Below, one piece after another: positions 21,819 through 35,618 of a DNA stretch of 64,000 nt. The notes beneath the pieces are model-generated. The model was not told the origin of the DNA and did no database searches. It was given only the letters and a program-made list of their open reading frames with translations. The first letter of the stretch is position 1; every line of letters starts with the position of its first letter. The stretch comes from Gonocerus acuteangulatus. Taxonomy: Eukaryota; Arthropoda; Insecta; Hemiptera; Coreidae. Position numbers and translations under genes: made by a program. The stretch lies in contig OX328123.1 of assembly GCA_946811695.1 (NCBI GenBank), positions 126,329,518 to 126,393,517 of the forward strand, written 5' to 3'.

Positions 21819-22623
21819 CTGATATATTTTTAACAATGAATTGTTTTTCTTATTTTAATTAATCTGTTTTATTGTTAAATACATTATCCAACTTTAAGCA
21901 AATAAAAAAATAACAAGGAATAAAAATAAACAAAAAGAACCGTTCGAATAAACGAAATCAATTACTTCAAAGTTTAAGCATTTATTTCTCCGATTGACAT
22001 AGCCTAATCAAAAACTGTTTTAGAATCTTTTTTGTAGAACATTTAGTAAGCTTTCGCATGGTAACCCTCCGTTTACCAATATTCCTAACCGTCTTCGAGA
22101 TATTAGGGAATGTATACGAAGTTCCCAAAACATTTCATGTCTGTTAATAAAATATTTTATTCTAATCCTTCCTTTGCTCCAAACGTAACCAAAATTTTAA
22201 CATATTAGTGTTGATGAAATTCAAACATGCAGAAAATGTTTCAACTGAATCCCATAATTTTAAGTATCAAAAATCAAAGACAAAAAGTCCGTCACGCAGG
22301 AGCTGCATAACTAAGCACTTTCCTCAGAATTCGGGTAGTGTAGACTGCTTTCCAGAACAATTTGCTTAAAATATCCTACATAAATAAAATAAAAACATGA
22401 ATAGTTCTCTTTTAATTTTGTAATGAGTAACTGATAAATTATTAATTTGCTTCCAGAGTTATGTTTACACATGGTACCTACTACACTACGTAATAAATAC
22501 AAAAAACCTCATATTATCGTATTTTGATCTAACGCAGGAACCGGATACAGTCCCTCTAGCGCTCCTTGCGGCGCCTTTGTGGACCTATGTCTGGCTGGCT
22601 TTTCTATTGAAATATATTACAAA

Positions 22624-23335
22624 GTAAACCCCCCTTTCCGATTGACCGATTCAGCTCATTTTTATAACACTTCTTTCTCATGAGTTACCCACGACGTATA
22701 CCGCGTTTCGTTACAATACAGCGGAAATTACGACCAGTATGAGTATATTAGTAATTTGGGTCCAGAGTAAACCCCCCCCCCTTCTAATGAACCGATTTTT
22801 ACATCACATATTTACCTGTAGATTACCACTACGAATACCGAGTTTCGTCGAAAAATACCAAAAATCACGGTTGGTAGTGGCGAATTGGTATTGTGCGTCA
22901 GGAGTAAACCCCCCCCCCTCCTAATGAACCGATTTAGTTTATTTTTACAACACATATTTACCTGTAGATTAACACTATGAATACCGAGTTTCGTCGAAAT
23001 ATACCTAAAATCACGGCTGGTAGTGGCGAATTGGTATTGTCGGTCCAGAGTAAACCCCCCCTCCTTATGAACCGATTTAGTTCATTTTTATATCTCACTT
23101 TTCTCTCTCTATTACCACTACGAATACAAAGTTTCGTTGAAATATAACAAATATTACGGCTGAAATGGTCAAATTAGTGTTTTGGGTTCGGGGTAAACCC
23201 CCCCCCCCTTCCGGTGGACCGATTTTGGTGGTTAACGAACTCGTTCAATCGTTTGCTAATTGAATGCTATATACCAAGTTTCGTGACGAAAAAACAAAAA
23301 CTCTGGCCGCTATCGTGTTAACAGGCACATATATA
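22624..23335 (+). repeat. family B satellite (~142-bp unit, five units)
   Basis: GTAAACCCCC starts units at 22624, 22767, 22904, 23050 and 23193 (spacing 137–146). Each is followed by a (GA/TGA)ACCGATTT and a GAGTTTCGTCGAAA-type segment. Related units occur at 32460–32880, 15270–15410 and 48990–49130. The array ends in a short (TA)n at 23330. Confidence 0.7.
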
Positions 23336-23345
23336 TATATATCAA

Positions 23346-24426
23346 TATAAAACAAAAAACGCTTCATGAGATATAAGATATTTCAATTTTAAACCCCCTT
23401 AAACCTATTTTAAATACCTGACATCAGTAGATTTCATCAATTACACTATGTTTTCATAATACAATAAATATAAAGTACCTTCCTATATTAAGAAATAAAT
23501 TATTGAAATTCATGCATATACATACAACATAAGCTTTTAATTTACTTATTTATTTTTTTTTTTTTATATTATAACTTTCATGTATAGTTATAAATAAAGG
23601 CTTTCCTTTCTCCTATACATATATATGTGTTTCCTTACTTATTAATTATATAGTAAACTAATTATACAAACATTCATTCCGTAAGCAAGGCCCTTAGGAC
23701 ACAATGTTGATAACACTTTCTTTTCTTTTTTTTTTTTGTAAAATGTCAACTGAACAATCTCATTCTCAAACGACAAAATTCAATATATTGTATAAACACA
23801 TATATGTGTATATATATATATTTTTTTCATTATTATTAGAAAGTTTGTGGATAAATGTATTTACTATACTTATTCAGATAAAAGATTCAGACAAGACACT
23901 ATAGAGCTAGTATCTATCATACTATTATCCTAAGAATGTACTTTTATGTAAACATAACTATCATTATTTACAAGTACTGACGACCCTCCACTTGTTTACA
24001 TGTAAACAATGATTGATTCCAACTCGTAAAGTACAACTTCCACATTCACTAATCCAGTCCACGCTAATGTAGCTTCTGTGCAGGATCCTCAAACAATATT
24101 CATGTGTAAGATTTCGTGAAAAATATCTTCAATATATTTTTCTTTTTATCATTAACATTTTAAATTTTCGTTTTTGATTTTAACTTTTGCTTGATGACGC
24201 TTTTCACCACAAAACATAAATCTGTGCGAAGGAATAATTTAAATGTTTAATCATTGTTCAACATAGTTTTGACACCTGTCATTCGGTGAATGACTTCAAA
24301 CTTAAATTAATTCACTATAACGGGAGTCTAGTGACGTATATATGACGAGTAGAGTGTGACGCACACATGCAAATGGCGACTATCCAACTTTATAGGATTC
24401 ATTAAGTACTATTTCACTTACCCCGG
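23346..24426. other. AT-rich stretch without recognised gene
   Basis: Mostly AT-rich DNA with T-runs and one TATATG microsatellite near 23800–23826. No domain-bearing frame. It may be partly the 5' region of the LINE that follows. Confidence 0.35.
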
Positions 24427-24711
24427 GTGAATATCAAAGTAAGAGATTTCTCACTATACCAGCTCATGAGTAGAATGGAGAATCATATAGCAGCCACAAT
24501 AAAGACTTCACCTTCGATTGCAGGACACAGGAATGCTGATACAGGTACGCCTTATGACCACGTTACACTTTTTTCTGAGTTTAGCATATTTAAGGATGAA
24601 ATTTTGAGTTTGTACATATCCAACTGTGAATGCACTAATCCCGATGTCTCTTCAAACTATTTTCACATTCAGATTTCGTTCCTAAGAAACATATTCACTA
24701 AATACTTATAG
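24427..24711 (+). pseudogene. possible N-terminal remnant of the LINE ORF1
   Basis: A 94-codon frame in the same phase as the ORF1 that starts at 24772; two stops (24709 and 24724) lie between. It includes FSEFSIFKDEILSLY, which could precede the coiled coil of an ORF1 protein. No family signature, so it may be chance. Confidence 0.3.
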
Positions 24712-24771
24712 GAGCAAAATAGCTAGCTCATATCTCATTGTAACCGTCATGTAACCTGCCAACCAATAATT

Positions 24772-25518
24772 ATGAATTATTTAGAGGAACTGAAAGGAAC
24801 AACAGAATTAGCTAGAAGTAATAAGGAAGAGATTAAAGTTTTGAAAAATGAAAATGTTCGTTTAAAAGCTAGACTTAATGACTTAGAAAATGCGATTGCA
24901 ATAACACAGCAGGACAAACTAAGAAAAGCAATAAACATTGGCAATCTACCGTATCGTGAAAATGAAGATATTTCTAATATTTTGCGAAACATCTGTGATT
25001 TTCTCGAAGTTCCTTTCAAGTCGGATTTATTTGAGAATTACTACAGATACACTAAAAAAGACAAAACATACTCAAACATTATTTCAGCCTATTTTTTGGT
25101 TCAAAAGGATAAGGATTTTTTTATGTCCAAAGTCAAAAGCAAAAAACGTGAACTCACTTGGGATTCAATAAAATACAGCCAAACGCCGTCAGATAAAAAG
25201 AACGGAGTATTTATTAACGAACCAATGTCGAAATACAATTTTCAGTTATTTTCTGAGGCTAAAAGTTTACTTCAAAATGGAATCGTTAAATACGTGTGGT
25301 TCCGGGCGGGTAAGGTATATTTTAGGGAGAAAGATAACACTAGGGCTATGGTTGTAAGATATAAGGAAGATTTAGATTGTTTAAAAGAGAAGGTGTTTGT
25401 AACAGATTCTTCCGAATTCAAGTCCACAGATAGTGAACAATCAAATTCAGAAAATAAAAGCATGAAGTATCCAAGGATTAACAGGAGAAAAAGAAAAAAG
25501 GTCAATGACTCTTCCTGA
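24772..25518 (+). CDS. LINE ORF1 protein with coiled coil and FP25K-like domain
   Basis: 248 codons from ATG at 24772 to TGA at 25516. Residues ~1–45 are a coiled coil (EELKGTTELARSNKEEIKVL…, with LKARLNDLENAI). Residues ~50–205 resemble the FP25K-type RNA-binding domain found in ORF1 of several insect non-LTR elements: KAINIGNLPYRENED, a GVFINEPMS segment and KYVWFRAGKVYFREKDN. The tail is basic (RINRRKRKK). ORF1 proteins of this kind bind element RNA. Directly downstream, in the same frame after the TGA, an endonuclease start is readable, confirming a LINE rather than a host gene. The intact frame contrasts with the broken ORF2. Confidence 0.7.
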   Translation: MNYLEELKGTTELARSNKEEIKVLKNENVRLKARLNDLENAIAITQQDKLRKAINIGNLPYRENEDISNILRNICDFLEVPFKSDLFENYYRYTKKDKTYSNIISAYFLVQKDKDFFMSKVKSKKRELTWDSIKYSQTPSDKKNGVFINEPMSKYNFQLFSEAKSLLQNGIVKYVWFRAGKVYFREKDNTRAMVVRYKEDLDCLKEKVFVTDSSEFKSTDSEQSNSENKSMKYPRINRRKRKKVNDSS

Positions 25519-25880
25519 GTAGATGAAAGGAAATTCAATCGTAAACATGGATCACAAAAACACTTCAGTAAAAATGAAATTGCAAAGGCTAGATTGATTT
25601 ATGTTAATAAGATAAACTATGAATATGATATAAAAAATAATGGTCTATCGGTACTTGCTTATAATATATCCGCTCTCAAAAAATAAAATTCACAATATTA
25701 ATTTTCTTGACTATGTAACAAGCCAAGATATCTTCTTATAAACCCACGTTGTGAATGATTTTGAACAATATGCCGTAAAATTTGGTAATTACGTATTAAA
25801 ATGAATTCCAACGGTGAAAGCTGCTAAATTTGGAAGAGCTAGTGGAGGATGTCTTTTGGCGTAAAAAGTAGGCTAGTTAA
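25519..25880 (+). pseudogene. LINE ORF2 N-terminus (endonuclease) relic
   Basis: Continues in the ORF1 frame after TGA (25516–25518) for ~55 codons to GLSVLAYNISALK, the start of an EEP-type (AP-like) endonuclease. One extra A at ~25680 shifts the frame. Beyond it NINFLDYVTSQDIF, a stop in place of the catalytic Glu (L*THV), and KFGRASGGC follow. It breaks off in an A-run (25879–25892). No reverse transcriptase follows, so the copy is 3'-truncated or deleted. Confidence 0.6.
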
Positions 25881-26173
25881 AAAAAAAAAAAATATTGCCA
25901 AAGTTCAGAATCTGTCAAGTCAAATCGTCATACAAGACAATAGTATGTATGTGTGTATTTTAGTAGTTTTCGTTTTTATGTTTATATTTTGGAAATATAA
26001 ATTATATGTTAATTATTAGGTACCATAATATATTGTTATGTAGTAGATATTTAATAAATAATTTTAGGTGGTATAATTATTTTAAAATATTAAAATTTGG
26101 TTGTTAGAAATTGTTTAGTTGTAAGCAAGTAGCTGTGATGTAGGTTTGTAAAATGTATGTTGTCTTTGCCTTT

Positions 26174-28246
<2,073 letters not shown>

Positions 28247-28422
28247 TGATTTTGGTTTTTATCACATGATAATGTTATTATTATGGTTGGTATTACCTCC
28301 CTCTGATGGCAGTTAGCCAAGAGTATTAGTCTTGAGAGTTATATGTATGTAGTATTATAGCAATTGTTTTGTCTACAATTTGTTTTGTTGTGTGTTATGT
28401 TTCTTTTGTTGCTTAATAAAGA

Positions 28423-28432
<10 letters not shown>

Positions 28433-28457
<25 letters not shown>

Positions 28458-28465
28458 TATATATA

Positions 28466-28508
<43 letters not shown>
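28433..28508. repeat. (TATC)n(TA)n microsatellite
   Basis: CTAT repeats pass into (TA)n before the 3' end of element B. Confidence 0.85.
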
Positions 28509-28511
<3 letters not shown>

Positions 28512-28651
28512 TATAGAGATATATATAAATTTTAACGGGGGTCATTTTCGGTGTCTACTAGGTAGGATCGATAAAGATTTGAAGAAATTTTTCAAAAATT
28601 CCGTCATGAGTCCAACCTCAATAGCTACTTTCCTTCGGAGGAAAGTGCTAA

Positions 28652-29291
28652 AAGAACAGTTCGAATAAGCGAAATCAATCACTTTAAAGTTTTAAGCACT
28701 TATTTCTCCGATTGACATCGCCTAATCAATACTTTTATTAGAACCTTTTTTGTAGAGCATTTAGTAAGCTTTCTAATGGTATTCTTCCGTTTTCCAAATT
28801 CTCAACCTTTTTCGAGATATTAAGGAAAGTATACAAAGTTACCAAAACTTTTTTATGCCTGTTAATAAAATATTTTATTCTAACCCTTCCTTAACTCCAA
28901 ACGCAACCAAAATTTCAACATATTAGTTTTAATGAAAGTAGAACATGCAGTAAATGTTTCAACTGAATCCCATGATTCTAAGTACCCAAACCAAAAACGG
29001 CATTCAAAAATTATTTTTTCAGTTTTCTCGAAAACGGTTAAAGCTATGGCCTTGAAAATGGTTCCATTCGTTTTCCTAGCCCAAGGAGCCTATAAAAAGA
29101 GTACTTACAAGCTTATGAACTCAAAAACGTAAGCGTTACGATTTTTTTTGCGCGATTTTCGCCCCAAACGCCATCTTCCAGTAGGCGGATTTTGCTGGTT
29201 AACGAACTTGACCTTTCAAATTGGACGACAGATTTTTGTACCAAATTTCATCAAAATCGGACCATCAGGGAAGCCAGATATGAGCGAACAG

Positions 29292-29339
<48 letters not shown>

Positions 29340-29810
29340 TTGCTGACCCGGCGAACTTCGTACCGCCTAACAGTCGATTCAATAATTTTTTTTAAATATT
29401 TATTCTGCTATTCAGGACTCCGGGTCAGCTATCAAGATGTAGACATCTGGCGGGATAACTAATTAAATGACGATTGATCAGTTTTCGACCGGAGAGGAAA
29501 AATGATTAAATTTACTCATTCACCCAATTACTAAAATGGCTATTAAAAAATAAGGGTTGATCGTAGAAGGGTGAAAATTGAGGATTGTATGTATTTTTGT
29601 ATGTTGTATCATAAAAAAATAGAAATTACAATTTTTTTCTAAAAAATAAAAAAAAAAATTTAGGGGTGGACTACTATTTAGGGGGATGAAAAATAGATGT
29701 TGGCCGATTCTCATAGATACCGGATAAGCACAAAAAATTTCATCAAAATCGGTCAAGCCGTTTCGGAGGAGTATGGCAACGAAAACTGTGACACGAGAAT
29801 TTTATATATT

Positions 29811-29863
<53 letters not shown>

Positions 29864-29999
29864 AATTTGAACCACCGTTATTTTCGGTCTCTAGGGGTTC
29901 TGAAACGCGAAATTTTCTTGTCGGCACTTCCGGATTGTTTCATTGTATCAACCTTATAAGCGGGGTTTCTCCCTGTGGGGGAGGGAGGAACCGCGCTAA
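28652..29999 (+). mobile_element. family A element (outer), 3' part
   Basis: Satellite resumes at AAGAACAGTTCGAATAAGC directly after element B. It runs to AGCGAACAGACAAATATATA, then (TA)n interrupted by a Helitron (29339–29813), then the conserved ACAAATTTGAACCACCG segment and hairpin. It ends GGAACCGCGCTAA at 29999. Confidence 0.6.
29339..29813 (-). mobile_element. short non-autonomous Helitron in the (TA)n tract
   Basis: In element sense it begins TCTAATATATAAAATTCTCG (complement of 29813 downwards) and ends GCCGGGTCAGCAAG before T (29339). These match the usual insect Helitron ends (TC…, hairpin, CTRR-like with CAAG here). A precedes and T follows, the expected A|T insertion with no duplication. 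GGCG…CGCC lies just before the 3' end. No coding sequence in 475 bp. Confidence 0.7.
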
Positions 30000-30265
30000 A
30001 AGCTAGGAAATGTAGAATAGCTTTCTTTTGGTAAGATAGACATACCTAAATTCATTCATTTTTACGTTTAATCCCAACTAGACTTAGTAGTAAATTTACT
30101 CAGCTTTCGATTGGTTTCACTTCCTTTCTAGAAGAACCACCTGGGACGGAGCTACAACGATTATTCTTCTAAAAACCACGTTTGGCTCGAAAAAACAATA
30201 AAACAACGTTTTCTTCCTTATGTGTGAGAATTCGGAAAATCGTCACATTTTTTGTTCCCCTAAGG

Positions 30266-30374
<109 letters not shown>

Positions 30375-30732
30375 GTTTGTCTGTTTGTTCCTTATTCAAA
30401 TCTACACCGTTTGACCGATTTGGACCAAACTTGGCACACAGGTAGGTCTTGATACGGGAACTCTCCTAGGCTAGGTCAAAATAGTCAAATTTCAATATTT
30501 GGTCGAAAGGTCAAAAGTTTTGTTCAAAAACATGGCTACACTGAACCATTCAGATTCTGACAGCCATTTTGAATAATGTCTCAAATTTATTTGTTGATGG
30601 CCTTGATAATTAGAATAACTCGAACTCATTGATGACTTTACATCATTATAATATAATGATTGATTACCTAAATGATTATATTATAATCATGTAATGGAGT
30701 TTATTTCAATTTTATGAGAACAGTCACTGTCT

Positions 30733-30870
30733 GGGGTCTCCCGTGGTCTAGTGGCAAGCGCGCTATATTCATAAGCGTGAGATGGTGGGTTCGATGCCCA
30801 CCGGCGACAGGAACTTTCTCATCCCTCTTTCTCTCACCCTGGACTCTGGCGCTAATGGCCACGATGCGCC

Positions 30871-30914
<44 letters not shown>
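30733..30914 (+). mobile_element. tRNA-derived SINE, copy 2
   Basis: GGGGTCTCCCGTGGTCTAGTGGC, B-box-like GGTTCGATGCC, body, then GATGCGCCGT and a 42-base poly(A). Flanked by ACAGTCACTGTCT / ACAGTCACTCTCT, a 13-bp target duplication with one mismatch, showing LINE-type retroposition. Confidence 0.85.
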
Positions 30915-30918
<4 letters not shown>

Positions 30919-31299
30919 GTCACTCTCTAACTAAGGAGCGCTGGCCTTTCTTTGATAAGAGTTATCTACTCGCAGGCTGTGCTGCTGGGATCTGTCAGCT
31001 GTTTTATGAATTGCTGTGGTGCTGGCCTCTGTTGGCTGTTATATCTAGACAGATATAAACAAATTGACACCGTTTGACCTATGTATAGAATGTACGCAGA
31101 ATGTAGGTGTAGCTTGGCACACTAGGTAACAGTTAGTAGATTATATGAACGTCACAATATGTTCGGCCCAACCTGTCTTAAGCGGGCTTAATTTTTTTAG
31201 GGGAGAGGAAGCACGCTATTAAATGGGACTCCAGAGAGGAAAGGGGGTAGATGTATTTATTTAATTAAATTTTAACGCCCATTTATACATAAAATAGTT

Positions 31300-31480
31300 T
31301 TTTGACGAGCTATGTACATGATACCATCCCTTCAGAGCGTTCCTTCCATAGAGAGAAAACCCGCTTAGATGCGCGTAGTCGATTATTCTATCCGGAAGTG
31401 CCAACTAGAAAGTTTTACGTTTCAGAATTCATAGATCACGAAAATAACCATAGTTCACATTCTTATGTATACATTTTTTT
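31300..31480 (-). mobile_element. old family A 3'-end fragment
   Basis: Eroded version of the terminal region: TCCTTCCATAGAGAG hairpin relic, CCGGAAGTGCCAACTAGAAAG and ACGAAAATAACCATAGTTCA. It has no (TA)n tract. Only the last ~180 bp are recognisable. Confidence 0.5.
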
Positions 31481-31499
31481 TAAAAGAAAGAAATCCCAT

Positions 31500-32429
31500 C
31501 CCAAGTGAGAATGGTAGTTTCAATTAGACTCTATGCACGTGTAGTACCAATCCAGGGGATCGGGGATCGGAGATGGAGATAGCTTTACATGCACTTTTGC
31601 TGCCGTAAACTGAGGTAGACAATTTTTTTTTTTTTTTTTATTCATAAAATTTCTAAACGTTTCGGTTAGACTGATGTCCATTCTGATGAGCGTAATCATT
31701 TTCACAAGATATCATCAAGAGAAAATTCTTTTAATTGCTAAGAGAAATTTCTAGATAATGGGCTGTGCAACTCCACATCCCTTGACATTTGCATTAATTG
31801 TGGGATAATAGGTCACGCCTCCTTAATTATACCATTATACTCAGCCTAATTTCATGATAGCTCTACATAAATTATCAAAGAGAAATAGATCAAACAGGTA
31901 CTATATGTATGATAGGTAGGAGAATATTTACCTACATATAAACCTAAATATATGAATTGAGAAGGAAATTGGCTTCTACTAAAGTAACAAAAGAAATAAA
32001 TACATGAGCATTCTCCGATACTAAATGAGATATGTCCAGCCTAGAAGATAAAACGCTTTCTAGGAATTACAATATATTATTTATTTTATTTCGATAGCAA
32101 TCTATCTGGGTGATTTGGTCTTTTATACTTGTAGGATGCAAGTAAAATTAAAGTACAATAAGATTTTTAATGTACAGTTAAAAACAATACACATTAATAA
32201 TTATTATATACTATTATATTTGAAAAAAAAGAAAGAACAAAAATTTTCATCGTAAATTCACAAGGAAAAGTGATAATTATAATAAATAATTTTGAATTGC
32301 GCCAAAATAACATACATTCATTTACAAACACTCACCATTTTATGAATTTTGAAGCGGTCTTATGTGGAGACTTCAATGCCGGTAACAGGAACATACTTGC
32401 ATGTGCTTTTTTAAGTATATTTAGAAAAG
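31500..32429. other. no recognised feature
   Basis: AT-rich, apparently single-copy sequence with a T-run at 31623–31639. No domain-bearing frame. Confidence 0.35.
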
Positions 32430-33321
32430 ATTTTCTTTGAAATGCATATATATAGTTATATATGTGCCCGTTAAGACGATACAGGCCAGAGTTTTTGTTT
32501 TTTCGCCACGAAATGTGGTATATAGTATTCCCCCATCAAACGATTGAAGGAGTTCGTTAACCAACAAAATCGGTCCATCTGGAGGGAGGGTTAACTCCGG
32601 AGCCAAAGTAGTTATTTGCCAATATCGGTCGTAATTTTTGTTATATTTCAATGAAACTTGGTATTCATTGTGCGCAACTGAATATCAAACGTTTTGTAAA
32701 AACCAACTACTTCGGTTCATTAGGGTGGGGGGTTTACTCCGGACCCAAATTACTAATTTGCTCATACCGGCCGTAATTTCTGTTGTATTGTTACGAAACT
32801 CTTTATACGCCCAGGCTATCTAATAAGAAAGAAGTGTAAAAATTAACGAAATCGGTCTATCGGAAAGGAGGGGCGGTTCCATTGTACTATGTTTGAATTG
32901 AATTCTCCCACCAAACGTAGGTTTGCGAAACTCCCAGTAGGAGTGCCTCTGATTTGATATGACTCTGTGGACCGTAAAGTTCTGATGTCTGCTGCCAGGG
33001 GGGCACTGTATCCTGTTCCTGCATTATTACTGTATCCCGTTTCTTTTATTATTCATCAAGATCAATAGATGAAAATGTGAAGCTTTGTGCATTTATTATG
33101 TATTAGAGTACAACGCTTACACAAAACTCTGGAAGGAAATTAATTAAAAAAATAATAATTAAAACAGCTGCTAATAAAAAATGCAAAAGAAAAGAACTAT
33201 TAATGTTTTGATTTTAATTATCTATATAGGTTATTTTAAGCAAATTATTTAGGAATGCACTCGACACTATCCAATTCTGAGGAAAGTGCTTAGTTATGCA
33301 GCTCCTGCATGACGGACTTTT
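32430..33321 (-). mobile_element. family B 5' part
   Basis: The 5' end is on the minus strand: AAAAGTCCGTCATGCAGGAGC (complement ends 33321), then TAAGCACTTTCCTCAGAATT. The next 400 bp follow the 5' unique region of element B (22286–22620), and GTAAAC-type satellite units then lead to a short (TA)n near 32450. No 3' hairpin was found, so the copy is truncated. Confidence 0.55.
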
Positions 33322-33746
33322 CATGATTATTAATTATTTTAAATGAAATTCTATTTTCAACCTTAATTTGTTTATATGAATGCGTTGAGTATCGAGCAAC
33401 CCAATTTACTTTGGAACCAAACGTTTTTTTAACATTTTGTAAAATAAAGTTTGACCTTTTATCTAGTTATTTGTAAAATCATTTGGCAATTAATTTAGGT
33501 CTCACAGTGTCTAGGCATGATGTGTTACCAAGCCTGAGTAACGAGGGAGAAGGAGACGACAAATTGTTGATTAAACATTATGTAAATAAGTTTATATGGT
33601 AAAAGGCGAAGGCATGTGTATTGTATCTGCAAGTTAACAAAAAGTCCGACTCGCAGGAACTGCATCATCTTGGCGCGGTTCCGTTTATATCCCTAGTGTC
33701 ACTTGAAAAGCTTAGAATAGAAATAAACCACTTTTTTTATTATATA

Positions 33747-35024
33747 TACGTAGTAAGGTCCAAAAGTTTACAGCCTGGTATAGAAGGAAAGGAGAAAGAA
33801 AAAAACTGGTTTTACTGTTTTTCAATATATTCTTCTCTAAGTTCAACACACTTAATACAACGCTTTGGCAAAATTTCTATACCATGAAAAAAATAATTTT
33901 CTTCTTTGTTAAAAAAATGTTCTTCCACTGCTGCTTGGAGCTCTTCGTCGGTGTTAAATCGCCTTCCACGAAGGTCAGATTTTAACTTTGAGAAAAGGTA
34001 GAAATCGCTAGGGGCCACTGGGCTGTAGGGTGGATGAGAGATTTCTTGGAATCCACAGTCCTTCACAGCGGCCTTGGAAATCAATGCTGTGTGGACAGAG
34101 GCATTGTCGTGAAGGAGGCGGACACCTCTGCTTAACTTCCCTCGCCTCTTCTCTTTATTGGCGTCTCGTAACCGGTGAAGTAGGGCTGCATAATACTCAC
34201 CATTCATTGTGGTATTCCTTTCTTTAAAATCTATCAGTAGTATTCCTTTACAGTCCCAAAAAATTGTGGCCATTACCTTTTTTGTTGACTGCGTGACTTT
34301 TGCCTTTAAAGGAGGCGCTTCTCCTGGTCTTCTCCATTCCATGGACTCTCTTTTGCTTAGTGGGTCATAATATAGAACCATTGTCTCATCCCCAGTTACA
34401 ATTGAGTCCAAAAAATTCCTTGGGTCGGCATTACAGTCGCGTAAAAATTCATTGCAGCAGTAAACTCGTTCCTGTTTTTGAGCAGCTGAAAGAATTTTTG
34501 GAACCCATCTTGCACTAACCTTGTTCATATGCAAATGTTCTTTGGTGATCCTAAAAACACTTGTTTTTGAAAGCCCTAACCTCGCTGCTTGGTTTTTAGT
34601 CGCCGGTCAGACAGCAATTCAGATTCCACAAGTTGGATTGTTTCAGAAGTGACAGCTTCCAATGGGCGACCGGGACGTGGGTCATCTTCTAGACTTTCTC
34701 TCCCTAACTTAAATAATTTTGCCCATTCTTTCACTGTGGAATACGAGGGGGAGGACTGCCCGTATACACAATCCAAGCGCTCTTTAATTTGCGCAGGAGT
34801 AAGACCCTCATTACAAAAGAATTTAATTACCGCACGGTACTCGAGTTTGAACATTGTAAAAATGGGGAGTTTCCTTCAAGGCTGGACACTGACTGGCAAG
34901 ACTGAGGAAGTGCGGGCGATGGGTATGGAGTGAGCAGGCATGGACCTGCATAGGCGTGCAGGTTCCGGCACGTTTGAAGGAGGGGAAGCAGGAGAGGCCG
35001 GAAACTTATGGACCTTACTACGTA
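33747..35024 (-). mobile_element. mariner transposon with both TIRs
   Basis: The 28-bp inverted ends (33749–33776, CGTAGTAAGGTCCAAAAGTT…; 34995–35022, its inverse with four mismatches) are flanked by TA on both sides. Total 1278 bp, the standard mariner size. One transposase frame is on the minus strand. The paralogous family A sequence at about 9360–9370 shows the uninterrupted TA target. Confidence 0.9.
33812..34854 (-). pseudogene. mariner transposase, one frameshift
   Basis: The first frame (34854–34576) holds the N-terminal helix-turn-helix part (LEYRAVIKFFCNEGLTPAQI) and the WVPH-preceding linker start (DDPRPGRPLEA). A frameshift near 34600 leads to the frame 34534–33812. There come RWVPKIL (WVPH-like motif), TGDET (first catalytic Asp), HDNASVHTA (second Asp) and HPPYSPVAPSDF (third Asp). 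The usual YSPDLAPSD is one residue short here. About 345 codons in total, the family norm. It would bind the 28-bp ends and cut at TA. With a frameshift and an indel by the last Asp it is probably inactive. Confidence 0.9.
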
Positions 35025-35393
35025 TCTCGTGAAAATTGTCAACATCTGCTCGAACATCTCGAATAAAAGCAATATTAAGGCGTCAGGGAAACCGACAGCA
35101 GCTAACTTACACAGAAGCGGAAATTACACAATCCAGCTCTCATTCGAAAGCAAAACTATAAATCAATACAAAATACAAATATACATGAGCGTATGTAGGG
35201 GGGATATGAACAGAACCGCGCTAAGATGATGCAGTTCCTACGATTCCGAATTTTTTTTCAGAGTGGTGAAAGGAACTACTGGGTGATCCTGGATATGAAT
35301 ATTAACGAAGAAGCAAGGAAGATATGCTTCGGACTTACGGGAATCATCAAGGAGAAAAGTGTCGTGACTGAAAGATATACAATATCTTCAGGA

Positions 35394-35556
35394 GGGGTCT
35401 CCCGTGGTCTAATGGCCAGCGCCTTGGATTCATAAGCGGGAGATGGTGGGTTCGATTCCCAACCTCCGGGAGGAATTTTATCATCCCACGGCTCGCTGGT
35501 AAAATTCCTCGCTACACCCTGGATGTCGGCGCTAATGACCTAGATGTAGATGCGCC

Positions 35557-35615
<59 letters not shown>
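35394..35615 (+). mobile_element. tRNA-derived SINE, copy 3, inside Penelope 2
   Basis: GGGGTCTCCCGTGGTCTAATGGC, B box GGTTCGATTCC, body to GATGCGCCGT, then a ~56-base poly(A). ATATCTTCAGGA on both sides is an exact 12-bp target duplication. The flanking sequence is Penelope coding sequence, so the SINE is younger than that element. Confidence 0.9.

Positions 35616-35618
<3 letters not shown>

Larger units (their letters stand above)
20300..22285 (+). mobile_element. family A element (outer), 5'-truncated part
   Basis: Inverted near-copy of about 7240–9177 of A1, including the MITE, the unique ~1.6-kb region and the mariner fragment; the 5' terminal ~300 bp are lost at the G tract. Its satellite is cut at ATCAAAGACAAAAA (22285) by element B and resumes at AAGAACAGTTCG (28652), continuing to the 3' end at 29999. 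Confidence 0.6.
33643..35258. mobile_element. chimeric family A fragment with two inverted 5' ends, split by mariner
   Basis: Left part 33643–33746 begins AGTCCGACTCGCAGG; 35025–35180 continues it colinearly with the 5' region of A1 (inverse of ~9224–9473). After a MITE-like piece (CATGAGCGTATGTAGGGGGG), an inverted second 5' end closes the unit (AGAACCGCGCTAAGATGATG, ending at ~35258). The usual 3' hairpin is absent. A mariner (33747–35024) sits in it at TA. Confidence 0.5.

Noticed and set aside
24772..25518. Host single-copy gene
   Set aside because: The domain pattern is that of LINE ORF1 and an endonuclease start follows in frame after the stop codon.
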